From CAVXHV01 sp963761445 (GTDB lineage Bacteria > Planctomycetota > Planctomycetia > Isosphaerales > Isosphaeraceae), in assembly GCA_963761445.1 (NCBI GenBank), contig CAVXHV010000004.1:4318269-4382268 (forward strand): a DNA stretch of 64,000 nucleotides, given 5' to 3'. The notes under the pieces were generated by a model, which was not told the origin of the DNA, made no database searches, and was given only the letters and a program-made list of their open reading frames with translations. Below, in pieces: positions 45,688 to 55,090 of the stretch. Every line of letters begins with the position of its first letter. The first letter of the stretch is position 1. The translations under genes were made by a program, and so were the position numbers.

Positions 45688-47000
45688 TCACCCAACCCGG
45701 TTCAGGCAGGCGCAGAGAGCCTGTCCCAGCCGGCGAGCCCCTTCAACCAGTTCGGCCTCACCGGGCACCCCGAAGGTCAGCCGGATGTGATTCTTCGGTA
45801 CCGGCAGAGGCTCCGGCGCGAACGCGTGGTCACCAGGTACGTAAATCACTCCCTCCTGTACACACTGAGCGAAGAGCGGCCCGTCAAAACTCGTGTCGAG
45901 CCCCTCCGGCACCGTCATCCAGACGAATAGCCCCCCCTGGGGCTCGGTCCAGCGAATCTCCGGATCGATCGGCCTCACATGTTTCTCCAGTGCCGACAGG
46001 AAAGCGCTGCATTTCCGCCGATAGATCCCGATCAACCCGCGCACATGGCCTTCATAACTACCATCCGCGAGCATCTGATCAATCAGCCGCTGGTTAAAGT
46101 TCGCTGACCCGAAATCGTGGCTTCCTTTCAGTGAAACGATGGGCTCGACCAGCGCGGCCGGCAAAACCCCGTATCCGGTCTTGAGCCCGGGGCTCAAGGT
46201 CTTGCTGAACGTCCCCGCCAGGATGACTGTGTCGCCCTCGCCGTCAAGACTGAAGAGCGACGGTGGCTCGCTCCCCTCGAACCCCAAGCCTCGATAGGCC
46301 GCGTCCTCCAGTACGAAGATGCGGTGGTTCTTCGACCATCTTCGTGCCAGATCCAGAAGCGGCCGCCGCCGTGATGCCGCCAGGCTGATTCCCGTCGGGT
46401 TGGCGTGCTCCGGAATCGTGTAGATGAACTTGACTCGATCGAGTTGACCCTCGCATCTCGAGCCGCTCGAGCGTCGCCTCGAGGTGCTCGATCTGCATGC
46501 CACCTTGATCAATCGGAATTCCGAATCGCACGCGCACCTCGCGTTTCGACCGGTCCCAGAAATACGAAATAGGTCGGCGACTCTACCAGTACGATGTCTC
46601 CCGGGTCGAGGAGCGCTTCGCAGACGAGATAAATCAACTGCGCCGAACCGGTCGTGACGATTGTTCGGCCCAGTGCATCTCGGTAACGGCCGGCCGGCTG
46701 GGAATCTCTCCGCTCGAGATACTCCAGCACACGTCCTCGAAGGCCCAGGTCCCCGGCCGTCGTTCCATACTGAAGCGCCCGCCGCCCCCCAGCCGGGTCC
46801 GACAGAAGCTCGGCAACCGTTCGCCCCGCCAGTTCGACGGGAAGTGACTGCTGATCCACGAATCCGGCCGCCAGCGAGACAACTCCCGGATTCTCAAGGG
46901 CCGTTTGCATCAAGTGGGTGATCGAGGACGGATGGGTCCGCCGCGCGGCCGCGCTCAGAGCGATCGGAACGGTCATCGTCGGGATTTGCCGGCTCGTCAA
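45688..47000 (-). CDS. PLP-dependent aminotransferase, class I/II (two frameshifts)
   Basis: The N-terminal frame (from ATG 47000 or 46976) has N-P-G-V-V-S-L-A-A-G-F-V-D and L-Q-Y-G-T-T-A-G-D-L-G-L-R, then I-V-T-T-G-S-A-Q-L-I-Y-L-V, all family landmarks. Shifts near 46525 and 46450 lead through I-P-I-D-Q-G-G-M-Q-I-E-H-L-E into Y-T-I-P-E-H-A-N-P-T-G (the PxxxNPTG cofactor loop), L-E-D-A-A-Y-R-G-L-G-F and the PLP lysine in A-G-T-F-S-K-T-L-S-P-G-L-K-T-G-Y. It resembles 2-aminoadipate/valine-pyruvate-type transaminases. The joined protein is about 437 residues. Its link to the lipid genes around it is unclear. Confidence 0.82.
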
Positions 47001-47177
47001 AAGCGACCTCGATGCGTGTGAATGCGTACTCTATCCAGCAGGGAAAGCCTGTCAAGCTCGGTTGACTTCGCCGCGCAGCCCGTTGCATCCGCAAAATAGT
47101 GGACCGCGCGACTCCACGGCATGCGCCGATCGAAATCGCGAACCGCTTCGATCTGACACCCACCCAAGCATTTCGGT

Positions 47178-48526
47178 TCATTCTACTCGATCGCGCGTCT
47201 TCGTCGCGACCTTCGGATCGCACGGTTCCCTCCGCACATCGGCGCAAGCAACGGCCGCCGTCGGGTCGGCGCGATACAGCTCGCCTGCATGCTGGGGCAA
47301 TACCCGGTTGTATAGCAGAATGACCGACGCCTTGGGCCGATACCCGCGGTGCCGCTCGATCTGCTGCATCACCTCCAGCAGCGGCCGCCCCTTCACCACG
47401 AACTTGTAGATCCCCATCCACGCCGGCGACCGGTCCATGCACCCGTGGCAATGCACCAGGATCGGCCACGCACTCTCGTCCTGCGCCAGGGCCAGCGTCT
47501 CGTCCAGAAACGCACTCGAAGCCGCTTCCGAAGGGTCACTCGGGCTGCCCAGGTACCGGATTGCCAGTGCTCTTGCGCAAATTTCAGCTCCGCCGGCGAT
47601 AGCGGGCTCCCCTGCGCCGTTGCTTCGGGAAACAAGTTGATGATCGTCCGGAACGGAATTCGCCCGAATTCAACCTCGAGTCCCCGTAAAGTCGGCATCG
47701 CGCTCATGTAGATCTTTCCCGGCTCGATCACCTTCAGACGCGCCAGCGGCCGGTGGTACCACGTCAGATCGATCGCCCCGATCACAAGCACCAGCCACAC
47801 CGCCGGCATCGCCGGCAGAAGCCACTTGCTCAGCCGCGACCGGAACAACGGCACAATCTCGATCAGCATGCCAAGATCCATCGCCAGCATCGCCCAGATC
47901 ATCGCCCAGCGCGGCCAGTAGCCCACCGGCTCGACCCCTGGAATCTCCACCTGCCTTAGTAATGCCAGAACCCCCGCAGCCACCCAGAGACCGAGCGTCC
48001 CTTTGCGACTGCGCCGCGCCGATGAAATGCGACAGCCGATGCCGCTGCGCGTAGATTGTCACCCCGATCACGCCGCCCAGAGCCATCGCCGCCGCCAGCA
48101 GCCCGGCACGCACGAGAACGGGTGCGTCGGCGTCCGCCATGGATCGCCAGCCCAATCCATACCAGCCGTCGAAGCAAGGTCCCGGCGTCCCGCTGTACCA
48201 GAGAGCGCCCACGGCGAGAGCAACAGCAGCCGGCCCAGCACCCTCCACCGCGCGAAAGCACCAGCCCGCTCGCCGCTATCACCAGTCCGGCCGCCGAGAA
48301 ATAGATCATGATCCGGTCGAGCGTGTCACCCGGCTCCGCCAGCCGGTACGCCGCAGGTGGCACCCGGCTGAACGTCGGCCTGAATGACATTGGGGAACTC
48401 GACGTCGATGTCTTCCTCGAAATCGACGACATGCCAGACCGCTGGAATCACCGTGAGCGCAAGCACCACCCACGGCCAGAACCTGCGTGCGAGGTTTCGA
48501 GCGGTCTTCCCGTCCTGGGGGGCCAT
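47178..48526 (-). CDS. Membrane protein with C-terminal CX5R phosphatase loop (about four frameshifts)
   Basis: The chain is pieced from five frames. It starts M-A-P-Q-D-G-K with a membrane helix (F-W-P-W-V-V-L-A-L-T-V-I-P-A-V), then Y-F-S-A-A-G-L-V-I-A-A-S-G-L-V-L, further helices with R-A-G-L-L-A-A-A-M-A-L-G-G-V-I-G-V, and another pair near A-M-P-A-V-W-L-V-L-V-I-G-A-I-D-L. A cytosolic-type domain follows: G-K-I-Y-M-S-A-M-P-T-L-R-G-L-E, then the tyrosine/dual-specificity phosphatase loop H-C-H-G-C-M-D-R-S (CX5R), and R-P-L-L-E-V-M-Q-Q-I-E-R-H-R-G-Y. The R-P-L-x-R-L and G-K-I-Y-x-S-A-x-P layout is like bacterial DSP-type enzymes. It may act on a lipid phosphate, given the neighbours; that is inference. 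Confidence 0.6.
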
Positions 48527-48563
48527 GTCGTGTTCCTCCCTGAAGCAAAGCTGTGGCGAGAAT

Positions 48564-49493
48564 TTAGGCAACTTGCGCGTCCAGTTCGCTCCAGAAGAAA
48601 TAGTCGTTGCTGTTGGTCGGGTGATTGCGAACTTGCTCTTCCAGAATCTCGATGAAATGGCGGACCCAGTGGGCGGTTTCGCCTCGCTCGGGAACGTCTT
48701 TGGGCACGTGAAAAGCCGGGCGAAACTCCATGTGATACCGTCCGTCGGGCTCCATCCGGCAGAAGACCATGACCACCGGTGCCTCGGTCAGTGCGGCCAG
48801 CACCACCCAGGTCGTCGAGAATCGCATGCCGCCGGCCCAGGAACTCCGCCGATCTCTGTCAGCTTCCCCGTCCAGCGCACGTCGCCCGCCAGATACAGCA
48901 GCAGGCCCGCCTGTGATGGCCCTCGCCGCGCGAAGGATCGAGCTCGCCGAGTCGGCCGGAACCCCCTGTCTCGAAATGAAAAGCTTGTCCTGGCCGAGCG
49001 GACCATCCGTCTGAAAATGCCGCGACATGTACCGCGAAATGTGCCGCGGACGCTCCATGTAAAATCGAACAGGGTAGTTCGCCCGGAACAGCCAGTGGGC
49101 CGGCAGCAGATGGGCCCCGAAGTGGTTGGCCAGCACGATGCACCCCTTCTCCTCGCCGATGGCCGCTTCCAGATGCTCTTTGCCCTCGATCGTGAACATG
49201 TCAAGCGCTCGTTGGTCGGGAACCCCGTCAAGCAAAAGGTCTCGCGTTCGCCATAGCACGTGGTTGCCCGCGAGCTCTCGACTGACCTCGGCGGAATTCC
49301 AATCTCCGCAAAGGACCGTCCGTCCCTGCGCGACCGCCGCGTCAAACGTCTGCCGGATGCTCGGGCTAAGCCGGTATTCGAGCCGGCCGATTCCCGAAAC
49401 AACCCGCGAAGCCATTGGCAGCGGCAGGGCCCTGAAGACCGGCAGAACGGCCTTGAGAAATCCCTTGCGGATGTTGAGCCCCCGTCGTTCCAT
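48564..49493 (-). CDS. LpxL-like lipid acyltransferase (LPLAT superfamily)
   Basis: I chose ATG 49493 because AAGGAG stands seven bases upstream; the frame is also open into the ACP gene. The roughly 309-residue protein has the LpxL-like order: an N-terminal hydrophobic part, C-I-V-L-A-N-H-F-G-A-H-L-L at the catalytic histidine, F-Y-M-E-R-P-R-H-I-S-R-Y-M-S-R-H and I-S-R-Q-G-V-P-A-D-S-A-S-S-I-L-R-A-A-R. Canonical LpxL has H-x4-D/E; here the sixth residue is Leu. Around 48840-48910 the raw frame is poor while the next frame reads G-L-L-L-Y-L-A-G-D-V-R-W-T-G-K, so two compensating indels are likely. Its donor may be the ACP just upstream. Confidence 0.78.
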   Translation of the reverse strand: MERRGLNIRKGFLKAVLPVFRALPLPMASRVVSGIGRLEYRLSPSIRQTFDAAVAQGRTVLCGDWNSAEVSRELAGNHVLWRTRDLLLDGVPDQRALDMFTIEGKEHLEAAIGEEKGCIVLANHFGAHLLPAHWLFRANYPVRFYMERPRHISRYMSRHFQTDGPLGQDKLFISRQGVPADSASSILRAARAITGGPAAVSGGRRALDGEADRDRRSSWAGGMRFSTTWVVLAALTEAPVVMVFCRMEPDGRYHMEFRPAFHVPKDVPERGETAHWVRHFIEILEEQVRNHPTNSNDYFFWSELDAQVA

Positions 49494-49504
49494 CGACGAA
49501 CTCC

Positions 49505-49802
49505 TTACTCTGGGCTCCCGTAGGGTCCGCCATTGCAGACCATCCCTTGCTCGACTCGTAGCCAGATACTCCACAATATCGGCAACCCGGCACAAGTTTG
49601 GCACAGCATCCTCTTCCAGGACAACGTCAAAATGGTCCTGAACCTGCAGGACCAGACTGACCAGATCAAGCGAATCGATCGCAAGGTCCTCGACCAGCCG
49701 TGATTCCGGCCCAATCGCAACCTTGAGCGGTATCTTGGCAGACCGGCGGACGATTGCCGTGACTTGATCGGTCAGGCTGTCGCGCTCACTTGCCGCGATC
49801 AT
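49505..49802 (-). CDS. Acyl carrier protein
   Basis: ATG 49802 overlaps the ketosynthase stop (ATGA). The first 80 residues are a standard ACP: helix 1 (S-L-T-D-Q-V-T-A-I-V-R-R-S-A), then R-L-V-E-D-L-A-I-D-S-L-D-L-V-S-L-V-L-Q-V-Q-D-H-F-D-V. The DSL motif holds the phosphopantetheine serine. In the raw frame there is no stop before the acyltransferase, giving an apparent fusion. A small shift after Y-L-A-T lets it end at TAA 49507-49505 beside the next gene's ribosome-binding site, which I prefer. It would carry acyl chains for the ketosynthase and acyltransferase next to it. Confidence 0.85.
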
Positions 49803-51059
49803 GACGCCAGCCTCCTCAGAATCAGGGCGTTGTTCGTCCCTCCGAATCCGAACGAGGCGCTCAGCACGATCTCCAGCCGAGCCGCCCGCGCTTCGAAAGG
49901 CACATAATCCAGGTCCAGCTCTTGATCCGGCAAAAAGTTGATCGTCGGCGGGATGAGCTGCTCCCTGAGGGCCCGCACCGCCACCGCCGCTTCGATCGCC
50001 GATGCCGCCCCCAGACTGTGCCCCAGCGCACCCTTGATCGAGCTGATCGGCAGACAAGTCGCCTTTTCGCCCCAGACGTCCTTGATGACCTGCGTCTCGA
50101 CGCGATCATTCACCACCGTGCTCGTCCCGTGCGCGTTGTAATAATCGATCGCGTCCGGTTTGAGCCCGGCCCGCTTGATCGCCGTCTCAAGGCACGTCAC
50201 GATCCGTTCCCGGCACGGCATCGCCATGTGGTGGCCATCGGAATTCGTCGCCCACCCCAGAAGCTCCGCCTGCGGCTCCAGTCCCATCTTGGCGGCGGCC
50301 GATTCCGTCGCCAGCACGATCGCCCCGGCCCCTTCCGCAAGCACGAATCCTCCCCGGTCGCGGCTGAACGGCCGGCTCGCCTGCCCCGGGTCGTCTTCCG
50401 ATCGATCGCCTGCCTTGCGCCCCAGCAGTGCCTTCATCGTCGCGAACCCGTTGATGACCGCCGGCGTGAATGCACTTTCACCCGCGCCGCAGATCGCCAG
50501 ATCGGCCTCGCCCGACCGCAGAAACATCGCGCCGATCACGACCGCATGCCCGCCCGAAGCACACGCATTCGCCGGCGCCGCACTCGGGCCGTACAACCGA
50601 AGCTGCTGCGCGATTTGACCTGCCGCTTGATTGATAATCATCCCCGGCACCAGATACGGGCTCGCCGCCAAGCTCTTGCGGTGGCTCATCCGCTCCTGCT
50701 CGGCCGAAAGCAGATCGAGCCCCCCGAAGGCAGATCCAACCACGACCGCGACCCGCTCCCGGTCAATCCACTCTTCCTTCCGATCCAACCCGGAATCACT
50801 ATACGCCTGCCGCGCCGCCGCCATCGCCAGATGCAGAAACCGCGCCGAGAGCCTTGCAATTGTGGGGTCTTCGGCCTCCGTGCCCGGCCCCACGCCTTCC
50901 ACGATCCCGCCCAGGTCCTGCAAGTATGCTTCACTCCGCAGCTCGGCGTGCCGCCGCACACCTGATCGCCCCTCGATCAACCCCTGCCAGGTCGAGCTCA
51001 TGTCGGCGCCCGAAGCACGTGAGGGCGCCGTGTCCGACAACGAAGATCCGCTCGGCCAT
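49799..51059 (-). CDS. Beta-ketoacyl-ACP synthase, FabF-like (one frameshift)
   Basis: The N-terminus M-A-E-R-I-F-V-V-G-H-G-A-L-T-C-F-G begins at ATG 51059. One extra base near 51010 shifts into the main frame (A-D-M-S-S-T-W-Q-G-L-I-E-G-R-S-G-V). The catalytic set is complete: Cys in A-N-A-C-A-S-G-G-H-A, His in Y-N-A-H-G-T-S-T, the Lys/His pair in S-S-I-K-G-A-L-G-H-S-L-G-A-A, and the C-terminal F-G-F-G-G-T-N-N-A. Length about 420 residues, normal for a KAS II. Being followed by its own ACP and an acyltransferase, and not by other fab genes, it likely serves a special lipid instead of bulk fatty-acid synthesis. Confidence 0.9.
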
Positions 51060-51298
51060 CAAGGCCTCCCGCTTCCCGACCAGGGTGACAGATGTTCCGA
51101 TCCATACCGACGAGTGCGCAGTCGAATCCGTAGAATCGCCAGCTTCAACATCTTCGGCACGCCCGCTCCATTCACTTGAACTCTCTTGAGCCGTTTCCTC
51201 CACCAGCCGGTTGACCATCGAACCATTCTCGACTAAAGGAAAGGTTGACCGCACCGCGACTCGATACCCCCGTCGTTCCCCCGGGACAGCGCAACACC

Positions 51299-52174
51299 AT
51301 GCAGCTCATCAAGTTCACCACCGATGATTCCCCCACGCCCTGCGTCGGCCTGCTCAGCGGCGACACCGTCACCCTGATCGCCTCCGGCCATCAATGCTTG
51401 ACCGATTTCTTGCACGCTCGTGATTGTGTTGAGCAGATTGACGGCCTCCGCGCCGCCGCGAGTCGTTTTTACGCGCTCGAGTCGATCAAGTTGCTAGCCC
51501 CTCTGGATGCTCAGGAGGTGTGGGGTGCGGGCGTGACATACGAGCGGAGCAAAGTCGCTCGCGAGCAGGAGTCGGAGCAAGCGGCGACGTTCTACGACCG
51601 GGTCTACCGGGCGGCCCGGCCCGAGTTGTTTTTCAAAGCAACCCCAAGCCGGGTAGTGGGGCCGGGCCAGCCGATCCGCGTTCGGCGCGATAGCCGCTGG
51701 TGTGTACCCGAGCCCGAGCTGGTGCTCGTGCTGAGTCCCGAGCTGAAGATCGTGGGTTTCACAATCGGCAACGATGTGAGCGCCCGGGATATCGAAGGAG
51801 AGAACCCGCTGTACCTCCCACAGGCGAAAGTTTACGACGCCTGTTGCTCCCTCGGCCCGGCGATCACGCTGGCCGGGGCGATGCCGGCCCGCGAGACGAT
51901 CGGAATCAAGATGGAAATCTCGCGCGGCTCGCACGTTGTTTTTCAGGGGCAGACCAGCATCGCCAAGATGGCCCGTCGCTTCGAGGATCTGATTGAATGG
52001 CTGGGCCGAGACAACGTTTTTCCCTCCGGCGTCTTTCTCTTGACCGGAACCGGAGTCGTCCCGCCCGATGATTTCACCCTTTGCGCCGGGGACGTGGTTC
52101 GCATCACGATCGACGGCATCGGTTCGCTAGTGAACCCCGTGGTCCAGGACGAATCGCGAGACCCCGCGCCATAG
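51299..52174 (+). CDS. Fumarylacetoacetate hydrolase-family protein
   Basis: The start ATG 51299 gives M-Q-L-I-K-F, a usual N-terminus; an extension to 51245 lacks family character. The 291-residue protein has the FAH metal site: E-x-E in W-C-V-P-E-P-E-L-V-L-V-L, then G-F-T-I-G-N-D-V-S-A-R-D-I-E-G-E-N-P-L-Y-L-P-Q-A-K and the S-I-A-K-M-A-R-R-F-E-D-L-I and F-P-S-G-V-F-L-L-T-G-T-G-V-V-P-P blocks. It has the LPQAK variant found in 2-keto-3-deoxy sugar-acid and related dehydratases/hydrolases of this family. It is divergent from the ketosynthase with 239 bases between. Confidence 0.9.
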   Translation: MQLIKFTTDDSPTPCVGLLSGDTVTLIASGHQCLTDFLHARDCVEQIDGLRAAASRFYALESIKLLAPLDAQEVWGAGVTYERSKVAREQESEQAATFYDRVYRAARPELFFKATPSRVVGPGQPIRVRRDSRWCVPEPELVLVLSPELKIVGFTIGNDVSARDIEGENPLYLPQAKVYDACCSLGPAITLAGAMPARETIGIKMEISRGSHVVFQGQTSIAKMARRFEDLIEWLGRDNVFPSGVFLLTGTGVVPPDDFTLCAGDVVRITIDGIGSLVNPVVQDESRDPAP

Positions 52175-53286
52175 TCGCCCTTCGCTCCGCGAAGGGATTT
52201 CTTCTTTGTTGGTCTCTGTTGGGCGCGGGCCTCCAGACGCCACCCGCCCTTCGACCGACGGTCTCCACGCCGTCGACCCATCCACCCGCGAGGATCGTCG
52301 CGACACAAGCCGGCGGGGCAACCCACCTCCGAAACGATCGCCCATCCGGCCGAAAGCGCGACCGACCGTGGCGAGGTCCTGAATCGCACACTTCCCGCGC
52401 CCGACCAGGGGGGGAGTTCGTTTTGATGATTTGCCGCTGCTCCTTTGGCCATAAGTGTTAAGGGAATGGCGGTACCTCGGTTGTTCCACTCTGGCCATGG
52501 AACGCTCAGCCCAGCCAAAACCAACTTCTCACCGAACCCCAAGAGGGAGCGAATGAAGAGCCAGAAGATAGTGAACAACAACGCTGCCGAGTTGCGCCAT
52601 TTTGCCGCGCGTATTTGCCACTTTTTTTCGGTCCCTCCAGGCGACGCGTAGTTCAGTCCCGATCCTCTGGTCCCTATTAGACATGGGGCGTGACCTCTCC
52701 GCCCTCGATTTTCGCCGCGCACCTCGAAAAGTGGCAAAAAGTGGCAGGTTTTGAGCCCTGTTTTCAGCATCTGTACACCGGTGTAAATTGCCGGCTCTCG
52801 CCAGCCTGTTTCGGCCTCGTTCCGTTGAGCGTTGTTTCGTCCTCAGAATGAACGAACCAGGAATCATGATCTGTTCTCGTGAAGAACGGATAGGCATGAG
52901 CGAGGAAGGGATGGACTCCGCCCGCGCCGACATCGCGCGCACTCTTCCTCGTCTATGTATAATATGTGACGAGTCTTCGAGATCGGCAACAATGGCCTTC
53001 AAAAAAAGTGCAATCACTCGATCGACACGGCTGCCGCAGAAGAAGTTACGGCTTTGCGCGATTTCTTTGTTAATTATGAACACACTTCCCTGCGGCGCGC
53101 TCGGAGTCGATTTCTGTCAGGCTTTCCCGACCCACTCCTCATCGGCTTCGCTCCCGCGTCTCTCGCCGCCTCGCCCGGCGTTCACGGCGCGAAGCGGCCC
53201 TGTTACCCTTCACGCCTGCCGCAAGGCTGAATCGGGTAACGGTCGCCGAGCCCACTTGCCGCCTCTCAATCACTTCAGCCCGCGTG
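52175..53286. other. 1.1 kb without a supportable gene
   Basis: Frames of up to 211 codons are open on both strands but lack motifs. The stretch at 52206-52290 contains GGTCTCC-type short palindromes like those in the 152-bp array at 58.2 kb. An inverted repeat lies at 52618-52745 (separate entry). Confidence 0.4.
52618..52745. repeat. Inverted and direct GCCACTTTTT / AAAAAGTGGC repeats
   Basis: GCCACTTTTT at 52618-52627 pairs exactly with AAAAAGTGGC at 52736-52745. A direct copy of AAAAGTGGC stands at 52727-52735. The 108-base loop holds TTTGCCGCGC-like and TTCGCCGCGC-like words on its two sides. It may be a dispersed element; no gene is attached. Confidence 0.55.
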
Positions 53287-54699
53287 TCAACCGCCAGGTG
53301 AGTCTCGCCGCCGTGCCCGTTGGCTTCGTTTCGTCCCGGCGTGGCCTCGTCCGGCACCATCGTGGCAACCCCTCCGCCGTGCCCGTTGGCTTCGTTTCGT
53401 CCGGGCGTCACGTCGTCCATTAGGAGCGTGGAAACCCCTCCGCCATGCCCGTTGGCTTCGTTTCGTCGGGGCACTGCCTCCCCCGTTACCATCGTGCGAA
53501 CCCCTCCGCCGTGCACATCGGCTTCGTTTCGTCGGGCGCAAATCCTCGTGGCCCGTCGAGGAATCGCCACCCCCGTCAATGGCCATCTGCGCAGCAAGCG
53601 TGCGTTTCATCATGCTCGGGTTCAGCTTTCGGTACGCGCTGTACGCCGGCCCGAACTGCTCAGCGCTGCGGCCCGGCCGGTTCTTCAGTTCACGCTCGAT
53701 CCGGTCGATGCCCCGTTGGCAGTCGCGCTCGTATCGCCGTATCCGCTCTCCCTTCGGGCTGGAGTCAAAAGCGTGCAGGTGAGGCCCCAGCGCCTCCTGG
53801 ATCTCGGCAACCTCATCGTGTCCCTCGAGTCTCTGCGCCACCCGGTCGATCTGCTTCTGCACGATCGAGCGAAGCTCGTGCCGTGCGCTTTCGGCGCTGT
53901 CCGGCCCGAACCCCACGAGTTCCAGTTGCGCGCGCATCAGTTCCCATCCGTCCTCTGCGTCGGGCGGCGCAAGAAGGGCCCACGTTTCCTTGGCGAGCTC
54001 GATTCGTCCGCCGGCGAGTGCCACGCACGGCCGCAGGAATTCGGCGAGCTGCCCGATATTGATGACACTTTCGGGCTGCATCCCCAGCAGCCTGGCCGCC
54101 TTGAAACACTCGACCGCCTGCCAGGCTCGGCCCTCGTCCAGAGGCGCCGACAGCTCATTCCATTGTCGGTACAGCCACCGGCACCCGTCGCCCAGAAACT
54201 CCAGCCGGATTCCGATGATTGCAGGGTGCTGAATGCCTTTCTCGCGTGAACCATCGCCCCCCTGAGCCTCACCGGCCGTCTTGGAGTTGGAAATCTTCGA
54301 ACCGCCCCAACGAGCCTCCCGGCCGGGCTTGAGAAGTTGGTGCGTTAGCTCGATGGTCTCGCGCGCCTCTCGCTCTTTGATTTCACCGTCGGCCGTCCGC
54401 GCATTGGCGCAGAGCTGGGCCGATTGCGCACGCCCGATCCGTCCGAGCTGCCACCACAAGTAAAAACTTCGCTCGACCTGAACCACCTCGAGGCCGTTCC
54501 GCGGCTTGTACTTCTCAAAAAAATCCGCCCGCTGCGCCTCATACTCCGCCCCATCCTCCTCCGGCAGCATCGCAATAGAAGCAGTTAATCCATGCTTCAA
54601 TGCATTCATTCTTGCGATATTCCTGCCACTTTCCGTTTTCGGCCCGCAGCTCTTCATCGCGTTTCTGCGGTTGGCCGCAATCTGGGCTTCGCTCACCAT
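53287..54699 (-). CDS. NALKHGLTA-type protein of unknown function, paralogue 2 (470 aa, Arg-rich repeat tail)
   Basis: ATG 54699 begins with the fuller form of the N-terminal signature: A-N-R-R-N-A-M-K-S-C-G-P-K-T-E-S-G-R, then A-R-M-N-A-L-K-H-G-L-T-A-S-I-A-M-L-P. The helical body keeps the same landmarks as 6423-8387 (C-R-W-L-Y-R-Q-W, F-K-A-A-R-L-L-G, G-E-R-I-R-R-Y-E-R-D-C-Q-R). The last 80 residues are four 22-residue units (T-K-R-S-Q-R-A-R-R-R-G), very basic, versus the acidic tail of the first copy. No known domain. Upstream DNA has three TTGCAA words. Confidence 0.72.
   Translation of the reverse strand: MVSEAQIAANRRNAMKSCGPKTESGRNIARMNALKHGLTASIAMLPEEDGAEYEAQRADFFEKYKPRNGLEVVQVERSFYLWWQLGRIGRAQSAQLCANARTADGEIKEREARETIELTHQLLKPGREARWGGSKISNSKTAGEAQGGDGSREKGIQHPAIIGIRLEFLGDGCRWLYRQWNELSAPLDEGRAWQAVECFKAARLLGMQPESVINIGQLAEFLRPCVALAGGRIELAKETWALLAPPDAEDGWELMRAQLELVGFGPDSAESARHELRSIVQKQIDRVAQRLEGHDEVAEIQEALGPHLHAFDSSPKGERIRRYERDCQRGIDRIERELKNRPGRSAEQFGPAYSAYRKLNPSMMKRTLAAQMAIDGGGDSSTGHEDLRPTKRSRCARRRGSHDGNGGGSAPTKRSQRAWRRGFHAPNGRRDARTKRSQRARRRGCHDGAGRGHAGTKRSQRARRRDSPGG
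53313..53540 (-). repeat. In-frame 66-bp tandem repeat in the tail of the preceding gene
   Basis: On the plus strand the unit starts at 53313, 53379, 53445 and 53511 (period 66 bp, 22 codons). Its constant part is GTGCCCGTTGGCTTCGTTTC followed by a variable stretch ending ACCCCTCCGCC; the fourth copy is diverged. The constant part encodes the basic TKRSQRARRRG core. Confidence 0.88.
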
Positions 54700-55063
54700 G
54701 ATGTTCGATCCTTATTTAAGGTGTCATCTTTTGCAAGTAAACGTATTCTTGCAAACGTTTCAGGAAACCTTGCAACCATCGAGCTTTAGCAAGCCTTCCT
54801 GAACAGCCTTATTAAAAATGTCGTCCAGGAATCCCCGTTTGCTAAAGCCATCTTGGATTCCGTGGAGACCGCAGCCGTTGGAGCTGGCAAAATCGGCAGG
54901 GTCAATATGATTCAGTCGGCTACGCCGACTTCATCTACGCCACCCGCCCCGAGCCCCGCCTCTCCCCCAAGGACGCCGCCTGGTCCCGCGCATTCGTGCC
55001 CGTCAAGTAGGTTAGGCTTTAGCCTGACGCATTATCATCAATCCAGGAGCACCGGAGCGTAGG
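54700..55063. other. Upstream region of the second repeat-tail gene
   Basis: It holds the TTGCAA triplet (54731-54775) and two dispersed palindromes (55006-55090). A 69-codon plus-strand frame (54853-55062) is Pro/Ser/Thr-rich without motif. Confidence 0.4.
54731..54775. promoter_or_regulatory. Three TTGCAA words upstream of the second repeat-tail gene
   Basis: TTGCAA occurs at 54731-54736, 54749-54754 and 54770-54775 (start spacings 18 and 21 bases), 32-76 bases before the ATG at 54699, with a near copy (TAGCAAG) just beyond. The word is palindromic. Spacing of about two helical turns suggests an operator for a dimeric regulator. AT content here is higher than around it. This is pattern only. 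Confidence 0.35.
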
Positions 55064-55090
55064 TCAGGCCTTATCCTGACGTATTATTAT
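55006..55090. repeat. Two copies of the TCAGGCT-AGCCTGA palindrome
   Basis: AAGTAGGTTAGGCTTTAGCC-TGACGCATTATCATC (55006-55040) and GTAGGTCAGGCCTTATCCTG-ACGTATTATTAT (55059-55089) are diverged copies of the palindrome family at 15151-15279. The second copy overlaps the 3' end of the glycosyltransferase remnant and supplies its last codons. Confidence 0.75.

Noticed and set aside
48564..49802. ACP-acyltransferase fusion protein
   Set aside because: A strong AAGGAG precedes ATG 49493, and a stop beside it becomes in-frame with one small shift in the ACP tail, so two genes are likelier. The fusion is not excluded.
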